The notes beneath the pieces are model-generated. The model had not been told where the DNA came from, did not search any database, and saw nothing but the letters and a program-made list of their open reading frames with translations. 34,557 bases of DNA, taken from Candidatus Kapaibacterium sp. GTDB taxonomy: Bacteria > Bacteroidota > Ignavibacteria > Kapaibacteriales > WFXC01. Within the stretch, counting starts at the first letter, position 1, and every line of letters starts with the position of its first letter. This document shows positions 28,322 through 34,557 of the stretch, piece by piece. Location: positions 1 through 34,557 of the forward strand of contig JALWJX010000105.1 in the NCBI GenBank assembly GCA_026996895.1, in the 5' to 3' direction. Both the position numbers and the translations under genes were made by a program.

Positions 28322-29788
28322 ATGATTCAATCGGTTTTGATTGCGAATCGGGGCGAAATTGCACGGCGGATCATTCGAACCTGTAAGCGGCTGGGTATTC
28401 GCTCTGTTGCTATCTACTCGGAAGCGGATCGTCTGTCGCTCCACGTGCGCGAAGCGGATGAGGCTATTGGCATTGGTGGATACACGCCGCTGGAAAGCTA
28501 TCTGGTGATTGACAAGATCCTGGAGGCTGCCGAACAAAGCGGGGCTGAAGCAATTCATCCGGGATACGGCTTCTTAGCAGAGAATCCCGCGTTTGCGCAG
28601 GCGGTCATTGATAGCGGACGGATTTTCATTGGTCCGAAACCGGAAACGATCCGGTTGTTAGGTGATAAAACCGCAGCCCGGCAACTGGCACAGCAGCATA
28701 ACATCCCGCTGCTACCGGGCACAACCGAAGCGTTAACATCGGTCGAACAGGCGCTGGCAGTTGCGCAGGAAATAGGCTATCCAGTGCTGCTGAAAGCAGC
28801 GGCAGGAGGTGGCGGGAAAGGGATGCGCGTTGTTTATTCTGAAAAAGAGTTGCCGTCGGCATTTGCTGCCGCCCAGAGCGAAGCGTTTTCTGCCTTTGGT
28901 GATCGTCGCGTGTTCATCGAAAAATTTCTGGAGCGTCCACGACACATCGAAATCCAGATCATAGCAGATACGCAGGGCAACGTGTTGTACTTCCCGGAAC
29001 GGGAATGTTCCATCCAGCGGCGGCATCAGAAGGTGGTGGAAGAATCGCCCTCGGCGGCGGTTACTCCGGAGCTGCGGGAAGCGATTGGTCAGGCGGCGGC
29101 GCGGCTGGCAAAAGCAGCGGGGTATCAAAATGCTGGCACCGTCGAGTTCCTGATGGATGAGCAAGGACAGTTTTACTTTATGGAAGTTAACACCCGCCTC
29201 CAGGTAGAGCACCCGGTGACGGAAATGCTGACCGGACTGGATCTGGTCGAACTCCAGATTCGAATTGCCGGAGGAGAACCTTTGCCCCTTTCGCAGGATC
29301 AGATTCAGTGGAAAGGGCACGCAATCGAATGCCGCATTTGCGCTGAGGATGTTTACAATAATTTTTTCCCGGAATCCGGGATCGTTCGCTTCTTGCAGGA
29401 ACCGGAAGGTGACCATATTCGCGTGGACTCAGCACTCTTTGTGGGTTATGAAGCCAGTGTGCATTTCGATTCAATGGTTGCTAAGTTGATCGTCTGGGGA
29501 GCGGATCGCTCAGAAGCTATTCACCGAATGCAGGAAGCATTAGCACGGTATCACCTGGCGGGTTTCAACACGACCATTCCGTTCTGCCAGTTCGTGATGC
29601 GCTCGACTCCTTTCCAGCAGGGTCTTTATTCCACCCATTTTGTCGAAGAACAGTGGGATGGAAAGCCCGATCCTGAGGTGTGCGAAATGGCAGCAATGAT
29701 TGCCGCTGCTGCTTTTGTGCACAAACAACGGGAACGGACACCGGTCTTTGCAAAGGAACATCCGTGGAAATTGTCCGGTTCTTTATAG
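28322..29788 (+). CDS. accC: Biotin carboxylase (AccC-like)
   Basis: Biotin carboxylase carboxylates the biotin of its carrier protein with ATP and bicarbonate. The 488-residue protein starts SVLIANRGEIARRIIRTC and has the ATP-grasp glycine loop GGGGKGM (about 161-167), the EVNTRLQVEHPVTE catalytic stretch near 288-300 and HRMQEALARYHLAGFNTT. After the usual AccC end it has about 40 more residues (CEMAAMIAAAAFVHKQRERT), as in subunits of acyl-CoA or pyruvate carboxylases, so accC is the closest but not the only possible name. No biotin carrier gene is adjacent. The start is chosen by alignment; the in-frame ATG at 28271 lies directly after AGGAGGA. The last 6 nt overlap the convergent receptor-channel gene. 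Confidence 0.88.
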   Translation: MIQSVLIANRGEIARRIIRTCKRLGIRSVAIYSEADRLSLHVREADEAIGIGGYTPLESYLVIDKILEAAEQSGAEAIHPGYGFLAENPAFAQAVIDSGRIFIGPKPETIRLLGDKTAARQLAQQHNIPLLPGTTEALTSVEQALAVAQEIGYPVLLKAAAGGGGKGMRVVYSEKELPSAFAAAQSEAFSAFGDRRVFIEKFLERPRHIEIQIIADTQGNVLYFPERECSIQRRHQKVVEESPSAAVTPELREAIGQAAARLAKAAGYQNAGTVEFLMDEQGQFYFMEVNTRLQVEHPVTEMLTGLDLVELQIRIAGGEPLPLSQDQIQWKGHAIECRICAEDVYNNFFPESGIVRFLQEPEGDHIRVDSALFVGYEASVHFDSMVAKLIVWGADRSEAIHRMQEALARYHLAGFNTTIPFCQFVMRSTPFQQGLYSTHFVEEQWDGKPDPEVCEMAAMIAAAAFVHKQRERTPVFAKEHPWKLSGSL

Positions 29789-30862
29789 TCCCCACCGGTT
29801 CAGAACAGTGGCGATGGTACCTTGCTCCATTGCGTGCAAAATAGCCTGATTGATCATTTCACGGTATGGTGATTGCTGCTGGAGGGCACAGGCATATCGC
29901 TCGGTGACGATGGGTAATTTGATCAATTCCAGCGACCATTCCGGATGCTGTTTCAGTGCGTACTGGAGCACCGGATAGTCATACACCACAGCCTCAATGT
30001 CGCCACGTGCAAGCTGTGTCAACAGGGTTTCCAGAGAACCAGCCGTGACCAGTCGTGCATCGTACCGCTGAGCAAATTCGCTGCCAGAAGTTCCCTTGAT
30101 ACTTCCGACTTTTCTGCCTCGAAGGTCTTCTGCCCGGGTAATAGGCGTTTGCTGGAATTGCACGTACGTTATTGCCGAGGCTAAGCCGGCGACAACCGAC
30201 GAAGCAATCATCAGGGAAACAATCATCCACGTTCCTGCCAGAAACTTTCCCACCACCGATCGAGGAGCAATATCTCCGTAACCGACAGTGGTAAAGGTGG
30301 CAATGGCAAGCCAGATGCCCTGTCCCAGTCCTGGCAGAAAACGCTCAGGAATATCCGGATTCTGCCTGCGTTCTACCAGCCAGAACAAAAAGCCAACGGC
30401 GGTGAGCATCAAAAAGAAGCTGCCCAGAGCATAGAAGATGACGGGTTGCAGCAAAGATCGCAGAAACTCAACAAGAGAAAAGTGGCTGGGCGACACCGCG
30501 ATTGCCAGCGTGCTTTCCATAAAAGCGTGGCTGAAGTCGAAGTGCTGTTCCCGTTCAGCCGTGATGCTGATTGAACCAATAGCAATATCCACCCGTTGCT
30601 GCTGGAGCAATGACAACGCTTCGGGAACGGAGCCAGATCCAACGGTGACGGTTGGGGTCGTAATAAAAGGTTGCAGTGCTCTCCACAGCTCATACGAAAT
30701 GCCACGCTGTTTGTCCAGCACAAACGGAGGAGAGCCGCACAGGAAGACACGCAGGGTATCCGCAGCAAAGGTGGCAGTGTTCGCTCCAATGAGAACGAAG
30801 ACGATGATGACTGCCAGCACCTGGCGGAAGCGCAGTGCCAGTTGCCGGATGTCAATGCTCAT
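29783..30862 (-). CDS. GluR0-type ionotropic glutamate receptor, K+ channel
   Basis: This 359-residue protein has the order of prokaryotic glutamate-gated potassium channels: signal peptide (1-33), ligand-binding half S1 (about 36-120), membrane helix (about 139-163), pore loop with the K+ filter TVGYGD (192-197), second helix (about 206-230) and ligand-binding half S2 (240-359). The binding-site pattern SISITAER places Arg104 where animal AMPA receptors bind the ligand alpha-carboxylate. KGTSGSEF supplies Ser259, and Asp295 in VVYDYP stands at the acidic amine-binding position. This suggests an amino-acid ligand, and the filter suggests K+ selectivity. The ATG overlaps the methyltransferase stop by ATGA. 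It overlaps the end of the convergent accC by 6 nt. Confidence 0.9.
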   Translation of the reverse strand: MSIDIRQLALRFRQVLAVIIVFVLIGANTATFAADTLRVFLCGSPPFVLDKQRGISYELWRALQPFITTPTVTVGSGSVPEALSLLQQQRVDIAIGSISITAEREQHFDFSHAFMESTLAIAVSPSHFSLVEFLRSLLQPVIFYALGSFFLMLTAVGFLFWLVERRQNPDIPERFLPGLGQGIWLAIATFTTVGYGDIAPRSVVGKFLAGTWMIVSLMIASSVVAGLASAITYVQFQQTPITRAEDLRGRKVGSIKGTSGSEFAQRYDARLVTAGSLETLLTQLARGDIEAVVYDYPVLQYALKQHPEWSLELIKLPIVTERYACALQQQSPYREMINQAILHAMEQGTIATVLNRWGL

Positions 30863-32097
30863 TCTGTCACTCCGGTCTCGCTCCGACTCCCTTCTTTACG
30901 GTAAAAGAGGATGTGTTCTTCGTGCCATTCATCGCGGGTTCCTTTAATCGGCTTTGGAATATCCCGATACAGCCGGAATCCCTGCTGCTCCACCATCTGC
31001 TGAATGCGATCGAGAAAATCTGCCGGTGCTTCTCGTAATGTTGGCTTACCAATGACCAGGACAAACCATTTGTGCGGCTTCAGCACCCGGGCGATAGCGC
31101 CAAATACCTGTTCCATATCGGTAAAGTACCGTTCCACCCGCTCCCTGACATTCCTGGGAGTAAGTCCGATCAATTTTTCCCGCAGCTCGTGAACATCAAT
31201 GCCCAGAAACTGCAACTGGGGGTAATCACTGCGGACGTAATCGCTGGCTAAGGAATACGGTGGAGAGGTCAGGACCACATCCACTGACTCATCTTCAATT
31301 CCTTCAAGGGTGCGAGCATCGAGGTTCGGAAGCACCTGCAGCGATCCCAGTTCGTAGGGATGGAATTCTGGATTGGTCACGAAAGTATGAATGATGCGGT
31401 AGTAATGATGCAGGGCACGCCGAAACAGGGCAGGGGAGACCTTCGGCGGGCGCGATGCACTGCGCGACTGCCGATTGCTTGCCCACCGCAGGGCGTGAAG
31501 AAAAGCTAAGAGAGCAAGATAGTGGATCGTTCCTTCTTCCGAGTTTTCCATTGCCCGAATGCTTTCCAGTTTGGCAGGATCGCTGACGGTTTCGAACAAT
31601 TCCTGCGCGCGATCAGGAATTTGCTCTAAGGTTTCCAGCGGCAGTTTGAGCACCTCGTACTTCACCCGCGTCATCAATCGGTTGATGGGGTTCAGATCCA
31701 CTGCTATGGAGTCAGCGCCTAAGAAAATCGCTTCCAGATTGGTCGTCCCGCTGCCGCACAATGGGTCCAGCACAACATCGCCGCGGGCGACCTGCACTGC
31801 GTTCAAAATTCCTTTGACAATCTGGGGGTGCAGGCGTGCTCGCGATGGATATAAATCGTGAACCGCGTAACCTGTGGAGATTTTGTTTTTCTCAAAAAGC
31901 AGATAGTGTTTCGTTGGAATCTCGTCGATGGTCTGGAAAAATGCCGATCGTTCCTTGAGCTGGTACGAATCCAGCACCTGCGTTTCCAGCCACGCAAGCT
32001 CTAATTGAAAAATTTGCGTCACGGACGGCAACAGTTGGGCGTGAAGTCCATCGAAAACCACTGAGTAGAACGCCGGTAGCTCTTCCAGACGCTTCAT
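30859..32097 (-). CDS. DNA methyltransferase-like protein (N4/N6 amino type)
   Basis: The 412-residue protein has the SAM-binding motif DPLCGSGTTNLEA (from Asp111) and the catalytic motif TSPPY at 277-281, typical of amino-group (N4-cytosine or N6-adenine) DNA methyltransferases. Motif I precedes motif IV. About 100 N-terminal residues precede the catalytic fold, and the end WHEEHILFYRK is common in such enzymes. An RNA guanine methyltransferase of the Trm-G10/THUMP kind is the main alternative, but there the motif is usually DPPY, and no THUMP domain is evident. No restriction gene is adjacent, so it would be an orphan enzyme. GGGGG lies upstream of the ATG. It is coupled (ATGA) to the glutamate-receptor gene. 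Confidence 0.8.
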   Translation of the reverse strand: MKRLEELPAFYSVVFDGLHAQLLPSVTQIFQLELAWLETQVLDSYQLKERSAFFQTIDEIPTKHYLLFEKNKISTGYAVHDLYPSRARLHPQIVKGILNAVQVARGDVVLDPLCGSGTTNLEAIFLGADSIAVDLNPINRLMTRVKYEVLKLPLETLEQIPDRAQELFETVSDPAKLESIRAMENSEEGTIHYLALLAFLHALRWASNRQSRSASRPPKVSPALFRRALHHYYRIIHTFVTNPEFHPYELGSLQVLPNLDARTLEGIEDESVDVVLTSPPYSLASDYVRSDYPQLQFLGIDVHELREKLIGLTPRNVRERVERYFTDMEQVFGAIARVLKPHKWFVLVIGKPTLREAPADFLDRIQQMVEQQGFRLYRDIPKPIKGTRDEWHEEHILFYRKEGSRSETGVTE

Positions 32098-32116
32098 TAC
32101 TTTCCCCCTGATTGTC

Positions 32117-32483
32117 TTACAGCACTACCTGCAAAGTTTTATCGGTAACCTGTCGATCAGTACCCTGTCCCTGCACTGCCTGCCAGAAGACGGTTGACCC
32201 AGAAACTGGTGCCGGGGTGTCGATTTTTTGTCCTGCGTATACCTGAGCACTGTTCCGGGGAACCGTGTACCAGCTCTGTTGATCTCTGTTGCGCTGACTG
32301 TCCCACCCTGCTCCCCGGATGCCACCTGTGTCCATACCGGGATTCCGGCACTGCATTTGCTCCCCATCTGTCAGTTCTAAAAAGTTCTTATCGCGTCAGC
32401 AGCCTTTCCCGCAACTCACTGCAATTTCTTTCGGTTAAAGTTACGAAAAATTCTGGAATTATCCAAGGTTCTCCTGACGGCAT
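32117..32483 (-). pseudogene. Probable decayed or frameshifted gene, Ig-like C-terminus
   Basis: Two open stretches in different frames meet here. The first (32483-32388) reads MPSGEPWIIPEFF and on to LTR-stop, 31 residues. The second is open from 32395 to the stop at 32117, with an internal ATG at 32356, and includes WYTVPRNSAQVYAGQKIDTP then SGSTVFWQA. That pattern (WYTVP, then YAGQKIDTP, then a Tyr/Trp strand) resembles Ig-like repeats in large secreted Bacteroidota proteins. The two overlap by 8 nt near 32388-32395, where a one-base change would join them. It could be a gene remnant or a small real protein of up to 79 residues. It ends 19 nt before the methyltransferase start. Confidence 0.35.
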
Positions 32484-32641
32484 TGGCGTGCGATGATCAT
32501 TTGGAATCCGCAGACAACTCCGATACCAGATGAAGGATGGCGAGGATAGATGAACAAGAATTCCGCTTGATGTTCAGACTTTCAGATTTCGCTCGCTTAT
32601 GCGTCTTCAGCCGAACAGAACGAAGGAAAGGACAGAAAGCA
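32484..32641. other. Gene-free leader region before smpB
   Basis: Together with the decayed gene at 32117-32483, this is part of the 540-nt stretch between the methyltransferase and smpB. I searched for a tmRNA gene, because ssrA often sits by smpB, and found no T-arm or CCA end. No consensus TAnnTTTG promoter is visible for smpB; ATCATTTG near 32499 is only a weak resemblance. The smpB frame stays open upstream to 32537 but lacks family similarity there. Confidence 0.4.
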
Positions 32642-33109
32642 GTGAGTAGAAAACCGAGTCGATCCAGAAAGATCATAGCGCAGAACCGTCGGGCGCGGCA
32701 CGATTACAACATTATCGAGACATACGAAGCTGGCATTGTCCTGCAGGGAACCGAAGTCAAGGCGCTTCGGGAGGGCAAAGTCAGCCTGCAGGACAGCTTC
32801 GCAATGTTCAAAGATGGGGAATTGTGGCTGATTGGAATGTACATCGGTCCCTATTCACAGGGCAACATCAGCAATCACCCGCCGCGGCGCGATCGGAAAT
32901 TGCTGCTGCACCGGCGGGAGTTGCGCAAATTGGAGCAGCAGGTCAAGGAGCGAGGGTTTACCCTGATCCCGCTCAGTGTGTACTTCTCCGGTCCGTATGT
33001 CAAAATCGAACTGGCGTTAGTCCGCGGCAAGCGAAAATATGAAAAGCGGGAAGCGATCAAAGAGCGAGATGTGCAGCGGGAATTGCGGCGAACGCTGCGA
33101 CAGCGATAA
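32642..33109 (+). CDS. smpB: SsrA-binding protein SmpB
   Basis: SmpB binds tmRNA and brings it to stalled ribosomes in trans-translation. The 155-residue protein shows the OB-fold signature: IIAQNRRARHDYNIIETYEAG, then GTEVKALREGKVSLQDSFA, KLLLHRRELRKLEQQVKERG and the lysine/arginine-rich C-terminal tail YEKREAIKERDVQRELRR. The GTG at 32642 is chosen because homology begins there, AGGA lies 9 nt upstream and the length is normal. The upstream ATG would add 35 unrelated residues. tyrS follows after 33 nt. Confidence 0.96.
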   Translation: MSRKPSRSRKIIAQNRRARHDYNIIETYEAGIVLQGTEVKALREGKVSLQDSFAMFKDGELWLIGMYIGPYSQGNISNHPPRRDRKLLLHRRELRKLEQQVKERGFTLIPLSVYFSGPYVKIELALVRGKRKYEKREAIKERDVQRELRRTLRQR

Positions 33110-33142
33110 TGGGAGCAGGAGTTTCACAAATGACGGAAGTCG

Positions 33143-34375
33143 ATGAGTGAGCGACGAACGTTTCCGCCGGTGGCGGAGCAGATGGACATTATTCGGGAAA
33201 ATGCCGAAGAGATTCTCCCCGAAGAAGAGCTGGTGCGGAAACTGGAACGGTCCTACGAAAAAGGGATTCCGCTCAATGTTAAACTGGGATGTGATCCCAC
33301 TTCACCCGATTTACACGTTGGACATTCCGTGGTGCTGACCAAGCTCCGGCAATTTCAGGATCTGGGGCATCAGGCAATTCTCATCATCGGCGATTTCACC
33401 GCGATGATCGGCGATCCTTCGGGACGGTCAAAGACGCGCCCGCCGCTGTCGCTGGAAGAAGCACGGAAGCGAGGGCAAACGTATTACGAGCAGGCGTCGA
33501 TCATTCTGCGATCCGACCACCTTCGCATTGTGTATAACTCGGAATGGCTTGGTAAAATGACCTTCGACGAAGTGATCCGGCTGACCGCTCACTACACCGT
33601 TGCCCAGATGCTGGAGCGGGAAGATTTTGCCAAACGCTACAAAGCAGGGGTTCCCATCGGACTGCACGAATTCCTCTACCCGTTAGCCCAGGCGATGGAC
33701 TCGGTTGCCATCCGGGCAGATGTGGAGTTGGGCGGAACGGATCAGCGGTTCAATTTGCTGGTTGGACGCACAATTCAGGAAAAATACGGACAGGAGCCGC
33801 AGGTTATCCTGACAATGCCGTTGCTGGAAGGGCTGGACGGACGGGAGAAAATGTCCAAGTCACTGGGCAATTACATTGCGCTCACGGATCCACCGGAAGA
33901 GATGTTTGGCAAAGTAATGTCCATCCCCGATGAGCTGATTCTCAAATACTACCGCCTGGCGGTTTTTGCGCCGGCAGAGCAGGTGGCGCATCTGGAGAAG
34001 CAACTCAAAGAGCAGCGAATCAATCCGCGCGATGCGAAGTTTCAGGTTGCAAAGGCATTGGTACGCCGCTATTACGGCGAAGAAGCAGCCGAAGCAGCAG
34101 CAGCGCATTTCGAGCGGGTGTTTGTCAAAAAAGCTATACCCGACGACATTCCGACGGTAACGGTAGCGCCGGGGACGACAGTAGGGTTGGTAGAACTGCT
34201 GACACAGCACCAATTAGCTGCTTCAAAGAGTGAAGCTCGCCGATTGATCCAGCAGCGGGCGGTATCCGTCGATGGCGAAAAGATCGTGGACATCCACGCT
34301 ACCATCACGCTGGAGCATCCCGTTGTAATTAAAGTCGGCAAGCGACGATTCCTCAAGCTCCAGCCATCGGCGTAG
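33143..34375 (+). CDS. tyrS: Tyrosyl-tRNA synthetase
   Basis: TyrRS charges tRNA-Tyr with tyrosine. The 410-residue class I enzyme has the HIGH motif as HVGH (58-61, in DPTSPDLHVGHSVVL), KMSKS at 236-240 (GREKMSKSLGNYI) and a C-terminal S4 RNA-binding domain from about residue 345 (KSEARRLIQQRAVSVDGEKI). The 410-residue length and EKYGQEPQVILTMPLLEG stretch match the longer TyrRS subgroup (TyrZ-like). It probably forms a unit with smpB. The last codons and stop lie within a 29-nt sequence that is repeated 66 nt downstream. Confidence 0.97.
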   Translation: MSERRTFPPVAEQMDIIRENAEEILPEEELVRKLERSYEKGIPLNVKLGCDPTSPDLHVGHSVVLTKLRQFQDLGHQAILIIGDFTAMIGDPSGRSKTRPPLSLEEARKRGQTYYEQASIILRSDHLRIVYNSEWLGKMTFDEVIRLTAHYTVAQMLEREDFAKRYKAGVPIGLHEFLYPLAQAMDSVAIRADVELGGTDQRFNLLVGRTIQEKYGQEPQVILTMPLLEGLDGREKMSKSLGNYIALTDPPEEMFGKVMSIPDELILKYYRLAVFAPAEQVAHLEKQLKEQRINPRDAKFQVAKALVRRYYGEEAAEAAAAHFERVFVKKAIPDDIPTVTVAPGTTVGLVELLTQHQLAASKSEARRLIQQRAVSVDGEKIVDIHATITLEHPVVIKVGKRRFLKLQPSA

Positions 34376-34458
34376 TTCCGTCGCTCAGCAAGTGTGGCTG
34401 GTAAGTGTACCGGTTCTCAGCTACCCAGTCCATCGGCGTAGCTCAGTCGCCCAGCAAG
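34364..34458. repeat. Direct repeat of the tyrS 3' end
   Basis: Positions 34364-34392 and 34430-34458 match at 26 of 29 bases (core CCATCGGCGTAG, then GTCGC and CAGCAAG). The first copy contains the last tyrS codons Pro-Ser-Ala and stop. The second copy contains, on the minus strand, the last codons and stop of the converging membrane-protein gene. The offset of 66 nt suggests a short duplication that shaped the ends of both genes. Confidence 0.75.
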
Positions 34459-34557
34459 CCGTTGATGATCCCGCCAGTGATACTAATCACCAGTCCGGCA
34501 AGCAGCGCATCCCAGAATGTCGCAATATGGAGGGAATCCAGCAGCGCATCGGTGAGC
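34443..34557 (-). CDS. Partial: C-terminus of a small membrane protein (phage-holin-4/YvlD-like)
   Basis: The minus strand stays open from the window end to a TGA at 34445-34443 and gives 37 residues: LTDALLDSLHIATFWDALLA, then GLVISITGGIINGLLGD. The FWxALLAxLVIS pattern followed by a short hydrophobic end is typical of the last helix of YvlD/phage-holin-family-4 membrane proteins. The start lies outside the window. It converges on tyrS with 67 nt between stops and no clear terminator. Confidence 0.5.
   Translation of the reverse strand, partial: LTDALLDSLHIATFWDALLAGLVISITGGIINGLLGD

Noticed and set aside
32098-32641. Possible tmRNA (ssrA) next to smpB
   Set aside because: No T-arm consensus, tag frame or CCA end was found on either strand of the 540-nt gap.
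34430-34475. A tRNA-like GGCGTAGCTCAG motif near the right end
   Set aside because: It resembles a tRNA D-arm, but no anticodon arm, T-arm or acceptor pairing follows, and the bases encode the end of a membrane protein on the other strand.

Overview
The window reads as a chromosomal segment of a Gram-negative bacterium, probably from the Bacteroidota/Chlorobiota/Ignavibacteriota (FCB) side of the tree. The reasons are a TonB-dependent receptor and an OmpA-domain protein (hence an outer membrane), the gene order rimP-nusA-infB-rbfA-truB-ribF-rpsO-pnp, and three promoters of the Bacteroidota form TTG-N20-TAnnTTTG. Clear Shine-Dalgarno sequences are common, which fits a deep or sister lineage better than classical Bacteroidia. 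This placement is inference. No tRNA, rRNA, CRISPR array, insertion sequence or phage module was seen.

Layout. Positions 1-254 hold the first codons of a leftward gene, its promoter, and a cluster of stem-loops downstream of pnp. From 255 to 10242 (minus strand) lies the translation/transcription operon rimP, nusA, infB, rbfA, truB, ribF, rpsO, pnp. Its leader carries an intrinsic terminator and a competing pairing that covers the rimP ribosome binding site. Upstream on the same strand (10375-12017) are mocA-like and xdhC-like molybdenum-cofactor genes, with no molybdoenzyme in view. A plus-strand run follows: leuS, fmt, a glycerophosphodiester phosphodiesterase and a 2H phosphoesterase (12287-17310).

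From 23156 down to 17315 (minus) is the most distinctive block: cytochrome cd1 nitrite reductase (nirS), a TonB-dependent receptor, a RIC-type iron-sulfur repair protein and tryptophanase. They are tightly spaced behind one promoter, so nitrite reduction to NO, an outer-membrane receptor, NO-damage repair and tryptophan cleavage to indole appear linked. Heme d1 synthesis genes are not in the window.

The plus strand from 23487 to 29788 carries an overlapping trio (DegT-type aminotransferase, an unrecognised secreted protein, a VWA-OmpA protein), then hflX and a biotin carboxylase. On the minus strand (29783-32097) a DNA methyltransferase-like gene overlaps by ATGA a gene for a GluR0-type ionotropic glutamate receptor with a TVGYGD potassium filter. 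A decayed or frameshifted gene sits upstream of these. The right end holds smpB, tyrS with a duplicated 3' end, and the C-terminus of a small membrane protein.

No wholly unknown system is evident. The best candidates for new biology are the nirS-receptor-ric-tnaA operon, the methyltransferase-glutamate receptor pair, the rimP leader switch and the covarying hairpins after pnp.
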